Below, piece by piece: positions 1 to 9,075 of a stretch of DNA of 64,000 bases (its first letter is position 1; each line of letters starts with the position of its first letter). This stretch comes from Niveispirillum cyanobacteriorum (lineage in GTDB: Bacteria; Pseudomonadota; Alphaproteobacteria; Azospirillales; Azospirillaceae), in NCBI RefSeq assembly GCF_002868735.1, contig NZ_CP025614.1, positions 124,001-188,000 of the forward strand. The letters are read 5' to 3'. Below the pieces are notes generated by a model that saw only the letters and a program-made list of their open reading frames with translations, was not told where the DNA came from and searched no databases. Position numbers and translations under genes: made by a program.

Positions 1-1
1 G

Positions 2-247
2 GCGGAATTCGTCGCCGCCATGACGGCCTTGACCGATAGGGTCCTGGCCCATCAGCCGGATGTCAGCGTCTATCTGTTCAAGAAAATCCGTGGCCGCGAC
101 CATGCCTACGCCGCCATCGAACAGCACCCGTCGCAGGATTATTTCCGTGACGTCCACTGCACCACGCCCTGGTTCCAGGAGCTGGTGCCCGTCGTGATGC
201 CCTGCCTTGCGGAACCGATGGTGCTGGAGGAGTATGACGACCTGTGA
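2..247 (+). CDS. ABM-type (quinol monooxygenase-like) protein, 3' end only
   Basis: The reading frame is open from the first bases of the window, so the true start lies upstream; the first ATG inside is at 20. The visible ~81 residues look like the C-terminal part of an antibiotic-biosynthesis-monooxygenase (ABM/YgiN-like) ferredoxin-fold domain: a strand with YLFKK, a helix around HPSQDYFRDVH, a WFQELVPV helix and a final strand before the end. Such proteins are small cytosolic quinol or aromatic monooxygenases, but the substrate cannot be read here. The gene stops about 60 bp before the Tn3-family insertion and is not itself disrupted. Family assignment is by pattern and could be wrong. Confidence 0.55.
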   Translation, partial: AEFVAAMTALTDRVLAHQPDVSVYLFKKIRGRDHAYAAIEQHPSQDYFRDVHCTTPWFQELVPVVMPCLAEPMVLEEYDDL

Positions 248-308
248 GGAGGGGTGGCATATCTGCCACCGAACCATCTGATGTTGAGGGAATGTCGCAC
301 TTCAAAAT

Positions 309-346
309 GGGGTCACGACATAGAAGGGGCGAAAAACCACGCTAAG
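309..346 (+). repeat. Left terminal inverted repeat of the large Tn3 transposon
   Basis: 38 bp, starts GGGGTCACGACATAGAAGG and ends CACGCTAAG. It matches the right end without a mismatch. The target duplication AAAAT lies immediately outside at 304-308. Confidence 0.95.
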
Positions 347-517
347 CAGACAAATCATGAACATCTGGTCGGTCGCGCAGCTACTGATAGCCAACAGGCA
401 TGGCTTCCTGATCGGGATCGGCTCCGTTGCGCCAGGGTATGGTTCGGAATCGGGTGCAGTTCTGGTCGTTCGCATTGGGCAATTGCCCTCGGCTCGGTAG
501 TTCATTAAGTTGTCTTC

Positions 518-1309
518 ATGCTGATTCAACGTCGAACATATAGGTCCAAGCACGGATCCAGAGGCGGTGGTCTCCGTCCCCGACGGTTGCTGGCGCTTGT
601 GATGTTGTTCTTGCTTGGATTGTCCGTATGGAGTGCGCCCGTCGCCTCCGCTCGGTTCGCGTTGGAAGACGGCATGCCTCTCCTGTCGATGACGGCGTCC
701 CATCAGGATGGCTGCGGCGATTGCTGCGATCCGATGCCGATGCGTTGCTCCGCCCCTTGCTCGCTGCTCTGCCTGATGTTGCCAGTGCGGACGGCACCCG
801 CCCTGCTGGCCGAACCCGTTCATGGGCAGTGGGATGGGCCGATGGCGGAAACGGATAGCCCTTGGCGGGCAAGGTCCAGAATCATGACAAGGTTCCCAAG
901 CTTGATCACCGGCATCCTCCCCGCAGACAGCGGGACACAGGATGGCGGAGAGATGGCCGCAAGGCCCCGGGGGGCATGCCCCCCGGGGCCTTGCCCTCTG
1001 CCAAAACTGGGGACTTTTCATTCGCCACTTCTGGGGAGTTTTATCCCGCCAGCGACAAAGCGCGAACTGATCGCCGAACGAACCATCGCGGGGCTGGCGT
1101 CAGCACGGGCGCGCGGCAGGAAAGGCGGGAGGCCCTTCAAGATGACCACCGCCAAGCTACGGCTGGCAATGGCAGCAATGGGCCAGCCAGAAACCAAGGT
1201 TACCGACCTGTGCCAGGAACTCGGCATCACGCGGCAGACTCTGTATCGACATATCTCACCAAAAGGTGAGCTGCGCCCAGACGGAGCAAAACTATTAAAG
1301 CGATCCTGA
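518..1309 (+). CDS. Exported Cys-rich hypothetical ORF running into a resolvase tail
   Basis: A 263-codon frame whose N-terminus has basic residues, a hydrophobic stretch (about residues 22-40, LLALVMLFLLGLSVW) and a likely signal cleavage near the following SAPVASA. Then comes a Cys cluster with the pattern CGDCCD...CS..CSLLC, suggestive of metal binding, as in small exported proteins near metal-resistance genes. Around codon 181 (1058) the frame becomes the C-terminal end of a serine resolvase. This join looks like a recombination scar rather than a designed fusion, because a 36-bp perfect palindrome sits in the middle. The N-terminal part may be a genuine small gene; function unknown. Confidence 0.4.
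   Translation: MLIQRRTYRSKHGSRGGGLRPRRLLALVMLFLLGLSVWSAPVASARFALEDGMPLLSMTASHQDGCGDCCDPMPMRCSAPCSLLCLMLPVRTAPALLAEPVHGQWDGPMAETDSPWRARSRIMTRFPSLITGILPADSGTQDGGEMAARPRGACPPGPCPLPKLGTFHSPLLGSFIPPATKRELIAERTIAGLASARARGRKGGRPFKMTTAKLRLAMAAMGQPETKVTDLCQELGITRQTLYRHISPKGELRPDGAKLLKRS
959..994. repeat. Perfect 36-bp palindrome
   Basis: The arm GCAAGGCCCCGGGGGGCA is followed directly by its exact complement, centred on GCATGC with no loop. It could form a very stable cruciform or act as a bidirectional transcription stop, although no T-tract follows. It lies between the Cys-rich ORF and the resolvase remnant, so it may mark the rearrangement point. Confidence 0.85.
1058..1309 (+). pseudogene. C-terminal remnant of a Tn3-type serine resolvase (tnpR)
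   Basis: From the ELIAERT segment the frame reads like the end of a Tn3/gamma-delta resolvase: the linker helix (ELIAERTIAGLASARARGRKGGRP) followed by a helix-turn-helix with the ITRQTLYRH recognition helix. The N-terminal catalytic domain, including the active Ser, is missing; upstream sequence is unrelated. It cannot resolve cointegrates alone. It is probably the original resolvase of the surrounding transposon, truncated when the left part was rearranged. Confidence 0.75.
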
Positions 1310-1801
1310 TGGTGCAGGCGACGGTCGACTTTACCATTCTCAGGCTGCGGTTGCTGAAAATTTCTGCCCCCAGCCAAGAAGCACCGCTATTCTGCGGATT
1401 GGCATGCGCCCTCAGGCCGGCACCGGCATAAGCAGCGGGACAGCGTGTCCAGACAAAACCCTACCCCAGAGACCTCAGCTCAATAAAAAGAAAACATCGC
1501 ACCTTTCATGCGGCCAATACGGGCAGACACATACAGGAGACCCTCACTCCCATCATAGCTGATGAATAGGACAGGTTAACCACTGCCGCTTTCCCAGGGC
1601 AGAATCCCGCCAGCAGTCCCTCCACCTTTTCCGATGCCGAAGGCGTTGGTGGGCATCATAATCTGGTAGAGATTACGCCTAATGTGTTGCACAGTACCGC
1701 TTCACATGCCAACGGTTCCCGCTGCTTTGTGTTAAAGCACATGCGATCGGTTAGCTGATCTGCTGAAATTTGGATATGCTGGAAAAAAGAGGATTTCAAC
1801 A
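1310..1801. other. Non-coding stretch inside the Tn3 transposon
   Basis: No convincing gene, RNA or insertion-sequence end was seen in these ~490 bp. The last ~100 bp turn AT-rich and lead into the AT-rich gene starting at 1802, so they probably carry its promoter, but no clear -35/-10 pair can be defended. Confidence 0.4.
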
Positions 1802-2890
1802 ATGGTGTTCAATTCTGCCCTTTACCGATACTACATATCAGATGATAATTTAGGCAGTTATTACAATGCAAAAGGTTTTGTTGGATTTGTAATAATTTTA
1901 TTTTTGCTAATTTCCTTGTTATATACAGGAAATCCTGTGGAGGCAAAATCTAGCGAAGAGCCGATTAATCATGATATTTTTAAACTATCGGATCGAGATA
2001 ATTCCCAAAACTTTGATGTTACTAGTAATTTATATCTAGGCATGGAGCTTGATGTAGCTAATTCAGCTTTGTCAAAATGTACTGACTGCATCAGCTCTAG
2101 GAAAGTTGGAACAGGGATTTATACAAATTTGTCCCCACGGGTGTTTTTTGGTGAGAAGCAAGCTCTTTTAAGCATACTTTTTACTGAAAACAAGGCCTAT
2201 TCAATAGATTTACTGTCATCATTTCTAGATAAATCTTCTTCAGACAGCCATTTTATCCGAACTTTAAAAACAATTAAAGGTTCAGAAAACTGGATGTCAT
2301 ACTATCCTGATGGGGAAACAATTTGCCGTATCGGTCCCGATAGCAATGGCGTTTATATTAAAGTTTGCAATATGCTGATGGGAAAAAATCCAGCAATTCC
2401 AGTGGTTTCTGTTATGCAAAAGTTTTTGGATCCGATTGAGCGATCTGTAGCTTCTATGGGGACTGATTTTCTCTTCAAGAAAGGATCTCGCAGAATAGAA
2501 ATTGAAGCAAAGATGATACAAATTTGTAAAATAATAAACGATTGCGGACTTTACATTCATGAAAGCGAAAAATCAATTAAGCTGAGGGCGGCACCCGAAG
2601 GCCTTCATGGGTATGCATTATACTTTTATTTTTCGAGTCACGCTCCAAATTTTCAAGTTTTGACAAAATTTACTGAAGGTCGTGCGTTTAGCTCTCAGGC
2701 AGAAATGGATTCGTATTTTTCAACCTTTTCACAATGGAGGAAGACGGAGGATTTCAGCAATGACAAAATGCAGATGTCCTGCGTTGAAAATTCCACTAGT
2801 GTAGGCAATAATAAAGTCTGCAAGATAATGACTTGCCCCGTTGGAGATAGACAAAATTGTAAGTATGAATCTACAAGTTCATTAGAGTAG
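1802..2890 (+). CDS. AT-rich hypothetical protein with N-terminal membrane segment
   Basis: A 362-residue protein with a strong hydrophobic segment at about residues 26-43 (GFVGFVIILFLLISLLY) and a mostly polar remainder, so it is probably an inner-membrane-anchored periplasmic protein. Cysteines are scattered: a CTDC pair near residue 90, several singles in the middle and a group near the C-terminus. I recognise no family. Its base composition is far more AT-rich than everything around it, with abundant AAA, TTT and ATT codons, so it was acquired from a different source and travels as Tn3 cargo. An AGGA-containing stretch just upstream could serve as ribosome site. Gene reality is supported by length and the continuous unusual codon usage. 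Confidence 0.6.
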   Translation: MVFNSALYRYYISDDNLGSYYNAKGFVGFVIILFLLISLLYTGNPVEAKSSEEPINHDIFKLSDRDNSQNFDVTSNLYLGMELDVANSALSKCTDCISSRKVGTGIYTNLSPRVFFGEKQALLSILFTENKAYSIDLLSSFLDKSSSDSHFIRTLKTIKGSENWMSYYPDGETICRIGPDSNGVYIKVCNMLMGKNPAIPVVSVMQKFLDPIERSVASMGTDFLFKKGSRRIEIEAKMIQICKIINDCGLYIHESEKSIKLRAAPEGLHGYALYFYFSSHAPNFQVLTKFTEGRAFSSQAEMDSYFSTFSQWRKTEDFSNDKMQMSCVENSTSVGNNKVCKIMTCPVGDRQNCKYESTSSLE

Positions 2891-2970
2891 GCACTGTGTA
2901 GTGCACTAATAGAGGTGTCCCTGTCTGATCGGACAGTTTGGCGGCAGGAATAAGCTAAACCCGGTTGTCG

Positions 2971-3065
2971 TTACGCCGCCACTTTGGCGTGCAGGCCGGT
3001 TGACGCTCCTGCCAGCGCCTTCTTCAACTGGTCAAGCAGGCCGTTCTGGTCAAAAGCTGCCTTCG
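2971..3065 (-). pseudogene. IS256-family transposase remnant, 3' piece
   Basis: Continuing the frame from 11405-11479 across the IS66 insertion, this piece encodes AAFDQNGLLDQLKKALAG and then STGLHAKVAA before a TAA stop at 2971. The first part matches the usual N-terminal helices of IS256-family transposases. The catalytic middle is absent, so the gene was reduced to about 50 codons by internal deletion before IS66 landed in it. Confidence 0.65.
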
Positions 3066-3108
3066 GTAAGCGGTACGAGCGGAGCACGTCTGACGGGGAT
3101 TGACCTGT

Positions 3109-3717
3109 TCAGCGGAGAGCTTTCAGCCGCTGTGGCATGAAGTATTCCCTCAGCCCGAGGACTGCTTTGGCGACGATGCGGTCGATGTCGGGCGACAGCG
3201 CCTTCTTGTTTTCCAGCGGGACGTAGAGCCGGTCAAAGATTGGGCGACCGGGCTTACTCGGGTTCGTCACCTGCGACCAGGACCGCTTGGCGAGTGAAAT
3301 CCCTGAGTAGAAGCCCAGTTCCCAGAACAACGGATCGGGCTTGCTGCTGCGATCGGTATCGAACCATGGGCGATACTGGTCCGGGGCATCCGACAGGGCG
3401 ACGGAGATGCGGTTGAAATGATGGACGAGGGCCTGCATGGCCAACCCATCCTGCGTCCCCTCCGCCGCCATCATGGCATGCTCGCCTGCCAGATCCGCCA
3501 CCCAGATCCGGGGATCGATGAACTTTGGCCCCACATGGATGGCGGTCAGATAGCCATCCAGGCCGCTCAGGCTGTTCACGGCCGCTGCTGCACCCCGGGA
3601 GCGCAGGTAAGCGCCGAGTTCGGCATCGCTCAGCCGGGGCCGCTCGCCTGGTACGGGCATCGGCGCCTCCGGTCCGATCCGCCGGGTCTCCCGTATCAGG
3701 CGCGGTTTATCGGTCAT
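3109..3717 (-). CDS. UPF0149 (YecA-like) family protein, IS66 passenger
   Basis: 202 residues. The LSGLDGYLTAIHVGP segment, in which an invariant GLDGYL-type motif begins the helical core, the later WVADLAG and the FYSGISLA helix are typical of UPF0149/YecA-like proteins, a small family without an assigned activity. The ATG overlaps the tnpC stop by 4 bp (ATGA), so it should be translated with the transposase. It lies inside the IS66 ends and therefore moves with the element. The SEC-C zinc motif often found at the C-terminus of YecA proteins is absent. Its role may concern transposition control or be accidental capture; the sequence does not decide. Confidence 0.7.
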   Translation of the reverse strand: MTDKPRLIRETRRIGPEAPMPVPGERPRLSDAELGAYLRSRGAAAAVNSLSGLDGYLTAIHVGPKFIDPRIWVADLAGEHAMMAAEGTQDGLAMQALVHHFNRISVALSDAPDQYRPWFDTDRSSKPDPLFWELGFYSGISLAKRSWSQVTNPSKPGRPIFDRLYVPLENKKALSPDIDRIVAKAVLGLREYFMPQRLKALR

Positions 3718-5090
3718 GCCGCGTGCTCCAGCAGGACGCCGTTCCGCGCCGCCTTCCAGGCCCAGGGCAGCAACTCCTCAAGGCGGTTGATGGTGACCTC
3801 GCCCGAGACCATGCGCTCGAGCACATCGTGGAGGTAGGTCTGCGGGTCGATGCCGTTCAGCTTGGCCGTGCTCATCAGAGAGGCCAGGACGGCCCAGCGC
3901 TCGCCACCGGCGGCCGAACCGGCGAACAGACTGTTGCGCCGTCCAATGCCGATCGGGCGCATGGAACGCTCCACCACATTGCTGTCGATGGCGATGCGCC
4001 CGTCCGCCAGATAGGCGCACAGACCCTCCCAATGGTTCAGCATGTAGCCGATGGCGCCGGCCAACCCTGCCTGGGCCGAGATCTGCGCCTGCACCGCGAG
4101 CAGGTAGGGCCGGAGAGCCTCCAGGATCGGCTTGGCCTCGGCCTGCCGGACAGCACGGCGGATTTCCGGCGGATGGCCAGTGATCCGCTCCTCGATGGCA
4201 TAGAGGCTGCCGATGCGGGCGATCACCTCACGCGCCACCTGTGACTTCGTCGTGGTGTAGGCATCCACGAACTTCCGTCGCGCGTGCGCCATGCAATAGG
4301 CCAGCCGCACAGGACCGGCCGGGCGGTCGGCCTTGGCCAGCGCCTTGTAGGCCTGATACCCGTCCACCTGGAGAATGCCGCTGAACCGCGCCAGCTGCCT
4401 TTCAACCTCGGCCGTCTGGCGCCCCTCGGCATAGACATAGGCTACCCCCGGGGCCGACGGCCCCTGCCAGGGCCGCTCGTCCACCGCACAGGCCCAAAGC
4501 TGGCACGTCTTGGTGCGTCCGCGCCCCGGATCGAGCCGTGGCAGCGGGGTCTCGTCATAGAACACGACCGGCCGGGCGCGGATATGAGCGAGGAGCTTTT
4601 CATATAGCGGCCGCAGCCACCACGCTGCCCGCCGGATCCAGTGGGCCAGTGTCGCCCGATCCAGGCGGATGCCCTGGCCGGCCAGCATCTGGCATTGTCG
4701 GTAGAGCGGTAGGTGCCAGGCATAGCGCGCCGTCACCACATGGGCGACGAGGGCTGTGGAGGCCATGCCGCCGGTCACGACCCGGGCGGGGGCCGGCGCT
4801 TGGACGATCTTGCCCTCGCAGGCCCGGCAGCCGTATTTCGGCCGCACGGTCCGCAGCACCCGGATGATGGCGGGGATGATGTCCAGTGCCTCGCTGACAT
4901 CCTCGCCGATGCGGTGCAGGCCACCCCCACAGCAGGGACAGGCTGTAACCTCCGGCTCGATCACCCGCTCGATCCGCGGCAGGTCCTTCGGCAGGGCGCC
5001 GACATTGCGCCGGGCGGGACGACGTCCGCTGCCCCCTGCCACCGTCGCATCTTGATTGTCGTTGGCGCTGTCGGGCGCGGGCACGGCACC
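3714..5090 (-). pseudogene. tnpC: IS66 transposase TnpC, 3' part (interrupted by the composite transposon)
   Basis: Encodes the DDE catalytic bulk of an IS66 transposase: a Cys-rich zinc region (CPCCGG...YGCRACEG), the YDETPL segment, a long central region with VDGYQAYK and CMAHARRKF, and the C-terminal IDSNVVERSMRPIGIGRRNSLFAGS block holding the final Glu, all standard for the family. The start of the gene lies at 10317-10505. If the insert and one copy of its ACC duplication are removed, the two parts join in frame into a protein of about 520 residues, normal for TnpC. A GTG at 5084 could start a shortened product, but no ribosome site supports that. Confidence 0.88.
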
Positions 5091-5158
5091 TGAGCTGGAC
5101 CCATATGGCTGGACAGGTTTGACCGGTCTTTAAGCTCGGTATCCGCCCTCCTGATTTT

Positions 5159-6038
5159 TCATGCTGCCACATCCAGGTTGGACGGGGCTAGCCCCGTCCA
5201 ACCTGGGCGGCGAAGATAAACCTCATCGGGGGTCTGGTATGCCAGTCCCTGATGCGGTCGTTGGCTGTTATATGCTGCCAGCCAGGCACCGATCCCTGCC
5301 CGAGCTGCCGATCCGGTGTCATAGGCCCGCAAATAGACGTCTTCGTATTTCAGGCGGCGCTTGCAGCCGCTCTACAAAGACGTTGTCGATACACCGCCCC
5401 TTGCCATCCATGCTGATTTTCACACCGGCTCCCGCCAGCACGCTGGTAAAGGCCATGCTGGTGAATTGGCTGCCCTGATCGCTGTTGAAAATCTCCGGCT
5501 TGCCATAGCGTGCCAGGGCCTCTTCCAGTGCTTCAACACAGAAATCCGCCTCCATCGTGTTCGACAGCCGCCAGGACAGGACCTTGCGGCTGAACCAATC
5601 CATGATCGCCACCAGATACAGGAACCCTCTTGGCATGGGGATGAAAGTAATATCGGTTGCCCACACCTGATTCGGTCGGTCGATCACCAGGTCCCGTAGA
5701 AGGTAGGGGTAGACTTTGTGTGCCGGATTCGGTTTGCTGGTGTTCGGCTTCTGCCAAATCACCGCCAGACCCATCACCCGCATCAACCGCCGTATCCGCT
5801 TGCGGTTGACGCTGTGACCACCCCGGCGCAGCACGGCCGTCATTCGCCGCGATCCATACCAGGGCGTCTCCAGAAACTGCTTGTCGATCAATGCCATCAG
5901 CGCCGGATCCGATGCATTGTCGTTGACCGGTCGGTAGTAAAAACTGGATCGGCTGAGGCCGATCAGCGTGCATTGCTGCGCCACCGACAGGTCGGCGTAC
6001 TGGGGGTTGATCATCGCCCGCTTATCCGCCCGGCTCAT
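5159..6038 (-). pseudogene. IS3-family OrfB (integrase), frameshifted
   Basis: Identical to the OrfB of copy 2 over most of its length (HTH_21 and rve integrase core with the DITFI and NSDQGSQF motifs), but near 5352-5365 a net one-base gain with neighbouring substitutions shifts the frame shortly after the VFVERL segment. The ORF then stops at 5319 with unrelated residues. It loses the last ~55 residues of the integrase domain and is probably inactive; copy 2 could act on both ends. Confidence 0.85.
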
Positions 6039-6322
6039 TTGCCGAGCGCCCGTGACAAAAAATCAATCTGTACCTTCTGCTGGCCGATCTGCTTGTACAG
6101 CTCGTCCGTCAGCCCTGCCGCGTCCTTGGCCGATCGGTCTACCCCACGTTCGAATACTGATGTCGCCCCTTCAGAAAGCGCACGCTTCCATTCGTTCACC
6201 AACGTGTGGTGAATGCCGTGCTTAGCCGCTATCTCCGGCACTGTCTGATCGCCCCGAAGCGCCTCAAGCGCCACCTTCGCCTTAAACGACGCACTGTGGT
6301 TCCGTCGTGTCGACTTGCTCAT
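6035..6322 (-). CDS. IS3-family OrfA (HTH protein), copy 1
   Basis: 95 residues with an N-terminal helix-turn-helix of the transposase-8 type (FKAKVALEAL...IAAKHGIHHTLVNEWKR) and a C-terminal coiled-coil-like helix (IGQQKVQIDFLSRAL). It overlaps orfB by 4 bp (ATGA). IS3 elements usually make an OrfAB fusion by -1 frameshifting in this zone. The coding sequence is intact although its partner orfB is broken. Confidence 0.9.
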   Translation of the reverse strand: MSKSTRRNHSASFKAKVALEALRGDQTVPEIAAKHGIHHTLVNEWKRALSEGATSVFERGVDRSAKDAAGLTDELYKQIGQQKVQIDFLSRALGK

Positions 6323-6495
6323 GCTCCGATTTTCCTCTCTCCGTTATGGAAGAGCAAATCCCGAGCTTAACGACTTGTCCAGTTTTACGGGGCCAGCTCA
6401 GTCTGCCAGGGTGTCAGCGGCGTACGCATAGAATTTTGCATCCGTGCGGCAGGCGCCGCCGTGGCAATCAACGCTCTTCGATAATGCCGTTGAAA

Positions 6496-8430
6496 TTACC
6501 CCGCCCGCCGTGCCGTCGCTGCTGCTGTCGGGGCGAAATGCAGGCGTACGCCCGTGCTGTCGGCGGCGATGATGCTGGCCTCTGTATCAGGGCGACCGGG
6601 GATGGACAGGATGCCATTGTCACCGGGAGTGAGGCCGGGGACCGGGTCGGCCCCCGCACCATCGATCGACAGATTGGTCAAGTGCAGAGCGACGCGGCGA
6701 CCGCCCGTCTGAAAACCGGCCTGGATATCGACTGGTTCACGGGCGCTCGCGCGGCGGTCCACATCCTGCACCGAGGTGCGGACGATTTTCACCAGCATGC
6801 TGCGCAAATCCGCGATGCTCGTAGAAACATCGGCAGAGGTGCCGCGCACCTGCGTGGCGCGCTGGCCCGTTGTTGCGGCTTCCTGTGACACAAGGGCGAT
6901 CTTGGCCGCCACTTCGCGCGCGGCATCGGCAGCCTGCGCGACATTGCGGCTGATTTCACCCGTGGCGGCTCCCTGTTCCTCGACAGCGGCGGCAACCGAC
7001 GCGGATACCTGCTCCATCTGCTGGACCGACCGGCAGATGGCATCCACGGCCTGAACGGCGGTGCGCGTCACCTGCTGCACTTCGTTGATCTGACGGGTGA
7101 TATCCTCGGTGGAGCGTGCGGTCTGGTTAGCGAGGTTCTTCACCTCGCCCGCAACAACGGCAAAGCCCTTACCTGCCTCGCCGGCCCGCGCCGCCTCAAT
7201 CGTGGCGTTGAGCGCCAGCAGGTTGGTCTGGGCGGCCACGTCACTGATCACCACGACGACATCGCCGATGCGACCCACCGCCTCGTCCAGGGAACGGATG
7301 ATCTGCTCGGCCTGCACACCCAGGACCGAGGCATCACGGCTGACGACCGAGGCGCGGCTCACCTGGCCGGAGATTTCCACAATGGAGGCTGCCAGCTCTT
7401 CGGAGGCTGCGGCCACCGTCTGGGAATTATGAAGGGCCTGATCGGCGGCGGCGGCGACGCTCTGGCTGTTCCCCGCGACGGCGTCGGCAGAGTTGTACAT
7501 GGCGTCGGCATTGTCGGTCAGGGTCTGTGTGCGCTGACCGATCCGTTCCATGGCGACACGGGTTTCTGTCTCAATCGTGGTGGCCATGGCCTGCAGCGCG
7601 GCGCGGCGATGGGTGGCGGCCTCCATCTCTGCCTCGCGTGCAGCCCGCTCCAGGGCCAATTTCTCGCGGGCCTGCCTGCGGAAGACCTCCAGCGCCTGCG
7701 CCAGATCACCCAACTCGTCCTGGCGGGTCACACCAGGGTTGGCGACATCCAGATTGCCACCGGCCACATCCTTGGTGACAGAGGTGAGGGATCGTAGCGG
7801 CCGTATGACCAGAATCAGCATGACATAAAGGCCGGCAACCACCGACAACAGGATGCCGATCGCCGCCGACAGCACCAATTGCCAGGTCACAGAAGTTTGC
7901 TCTGTCTTCTCGGCGGCCAGCGCCTGCTCCACCCGCTTGGCTGCATCATCGATGAAGGAATCGGTCAACATTGATGCCGCCCGTTCAGCCGGACGCACTT
8001 TCTCGCGAAAAATGGTTAACGCCTGCTGTTCATCGCCAGCCAGGGCGGCCGCTGTCACGGCCTTGACCTCCACCACCACGGTCTTGGTCAGGGCAAGGAA
8101 GTTACCCATACCTCGCTGTGCAGCATCGGACCCAAGAATAGCCACCAGCTTATCGGCCCGCCGCAGCAGCTCGTCGGAACGCTTGGCCACCCGCTCGGAA
8201 TGAGTCAGCTTGTCGGCCGCCGGCTCCACGATGCTATTCAGCGCGTCGCGCTGAATAGCCCGGCTCAACGCCCGGACCTCCGCCGCTTCATAGCGCTGTT
8301 CCTCCAGCGCGGCGACATTGCCGGCCAGGTTAATGACTTTGCCAACGCTGCTATAGCCCAGAAGGGCGATGCCGGCGGCCACCAGGGCCAGCAGGAGCAT
8401 CGGTGTCAGAAGTTTGGGGGTCAGGCGCAT
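6496..8430 (-). CDS. Methyl-accepting chemotaxis protein with C-terminal PilZ domain
   Basis: About 644 residues from the ATG at 8430, which has AAGGGA in front; an upstream TTG at 8469 is less likely. Order: transmembrane helix near residues 8-28, a helical periplasmic sensor region, a second membrane helix ([23 protein letters not shown]), HAMP, then the long signalling coiled coil whose hairpin tip carries [25 protein letters not shown]-type sequence. After the receptor domain comes a PilZ-like domain with the c-di-GMP-binding signature RRASAR and NLSIDGAG. It should link an external signal to CheA/CheW and be modulated by c-di-GMP. The ligand is unknown; no other chemotaxis gene is near. 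It is cargo of the IS3 composite transposon. Confidence 0.9.
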   Translation of the reverse strand: MRLTPKLLTPMLLLALVAAGIALLGYSSVGKVINLAGNVAALEEQRYEAAEVRALSRAIQRDALNSIVEPAADKLTHSERVAKRSDELLRRADKLVAILGSDAAQRGMGNFLALTKTVVVEVKAVTAAALAGDEQQALTIFREKVRPAERAASMLTDSFIDDAAKRVEQALAAEKTEQTSVTWQLVLSAAIGILLSVVAGLYVMLILVIRPLRSLTSVTKDVAGGNLDVANPGVTRQDELGDLAQALEVFRRQAREKLALERAAREAEMEAATHRRAALQAMATTIETETRVAMERIGQRTQTLTDNADAMYNSADAVAGNSQSVAAAADQALHNSQTVAAASEELAASIVEISGQVSRASVVSRDASVLGVQAEQIIRSLDEAVGRIGDVVVVISDVAAQTNLLALNATIEAARAGEAGKGFAVVAGEVKNLANQTARSTEDITRQINEVQQVTRTAVQAVDAICRSVQQMEQVSASVAAAVEEQGAATGEISRNVAQAADAAREVAAKIALVSQEAATTGQRATQVRGTSADVSTSIADLRSMLVKIVRTSVQDVDRRASAREPVDIQAGFQTGGRRVALHLTNLSIDGAGADPVPGLTPGDNGILSIPGRPDTEASIIAADSTGVRLHFAPTAAATARRAG

Positions 8431-8618
8431 TGCATCAATCCCTTTGATGATAGCGGCAAAAATGGACAATAGCGGCTACCTTCTACAAACTCGCCCCTCC
8501 TTGCAATCGTGTGCAGGCTGTTCAAATGGATAGGTAGCTAGGGTCGAAACCGACACAGAGTATTGAAATTGCGCAGGAAATATGATTCCAAGGCGTCGTT
8601 GACGCGTTGAAGGCTTGA

Positions 8619-9007
8619 TTGCGGGACATTTTCTGGTTGTCGGATAAGGCATGGGCAGCGATCGAGCCACACCTTCCTGAGCACAAGTTTGGACCTCCCC
8701 GTGTTGATGACCGGCGTATCATCAGCGGGATCATCCACGTTCTGAAGAGCGGTTGCCGCTGGAAGGACTGCCCGCCGGAATATGGTCCTCCGACCACGGT
8801 TTATAATCGCTTCAACCGCTGGTCTGGGCGCAAGCACTGGCACCGGATATTGCAGGCGCTGGCCGCCGGGCAATGGATCACGACCAGCGTGGCCATGGAT
8901 GGCAGCTACGTGAAGGCACATCGGTGTGCCCACGGCGGAAAAGGGGGGCCAAGGCGCAAGCCATTGGCATTTCCAGAGGCGGGCAGACCACAAAAGTCCA
9001 TGCCCTG
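8619..9007 (+). pseudogene. IS5-family transposase, 5' fragment
   Basis: The first ~130 residues of an IS5/IS427-group transposase OrfA: the DUF4096-type start (LSDKAWAAIEPHLP), the RRIISGIIHVLKSGCRWKDCP block, YNRFNRW, and the DGSYVKAH segment containing the first catalytic Asp. It is cut at 9008 by the left end of IS3 copy 2, after which the frame is IS3 sequence. The start used is a TTG. The rest of the IS5 element is not in the window, so it was lost before or during formation of the composite transposon. Confidence 0.85.
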
Positions 9008-9075
9008 TGAGCTGGACCCGTATGGCTGGACAGGTTTGGTCGGTCGTTAAGCTCGGTATCCGCCCTCCTGATTTT

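Larger units (their letters stand above)
5091..6400 (-). mobile_element. IS3-family element, copy 1 (frameshifted)
   Basis: 1310 bp with ends TGAGCTGGACCC and (opposite strand) TGAGCTGGCCCC, the TG...CA termini of IS3 elements. It is one base longer than copy 2 because of an altered stretch near 5352-5365 that breaks orfB. Confidence 0.9.

Noticed and set aside
6401-9007. The two IS3 copies as independent insertions flanking the receptor
   Set aside because: Only the outer ends share a 3-bp duplication (ACC); the inner flanks do not match, which fits movement as one unit.
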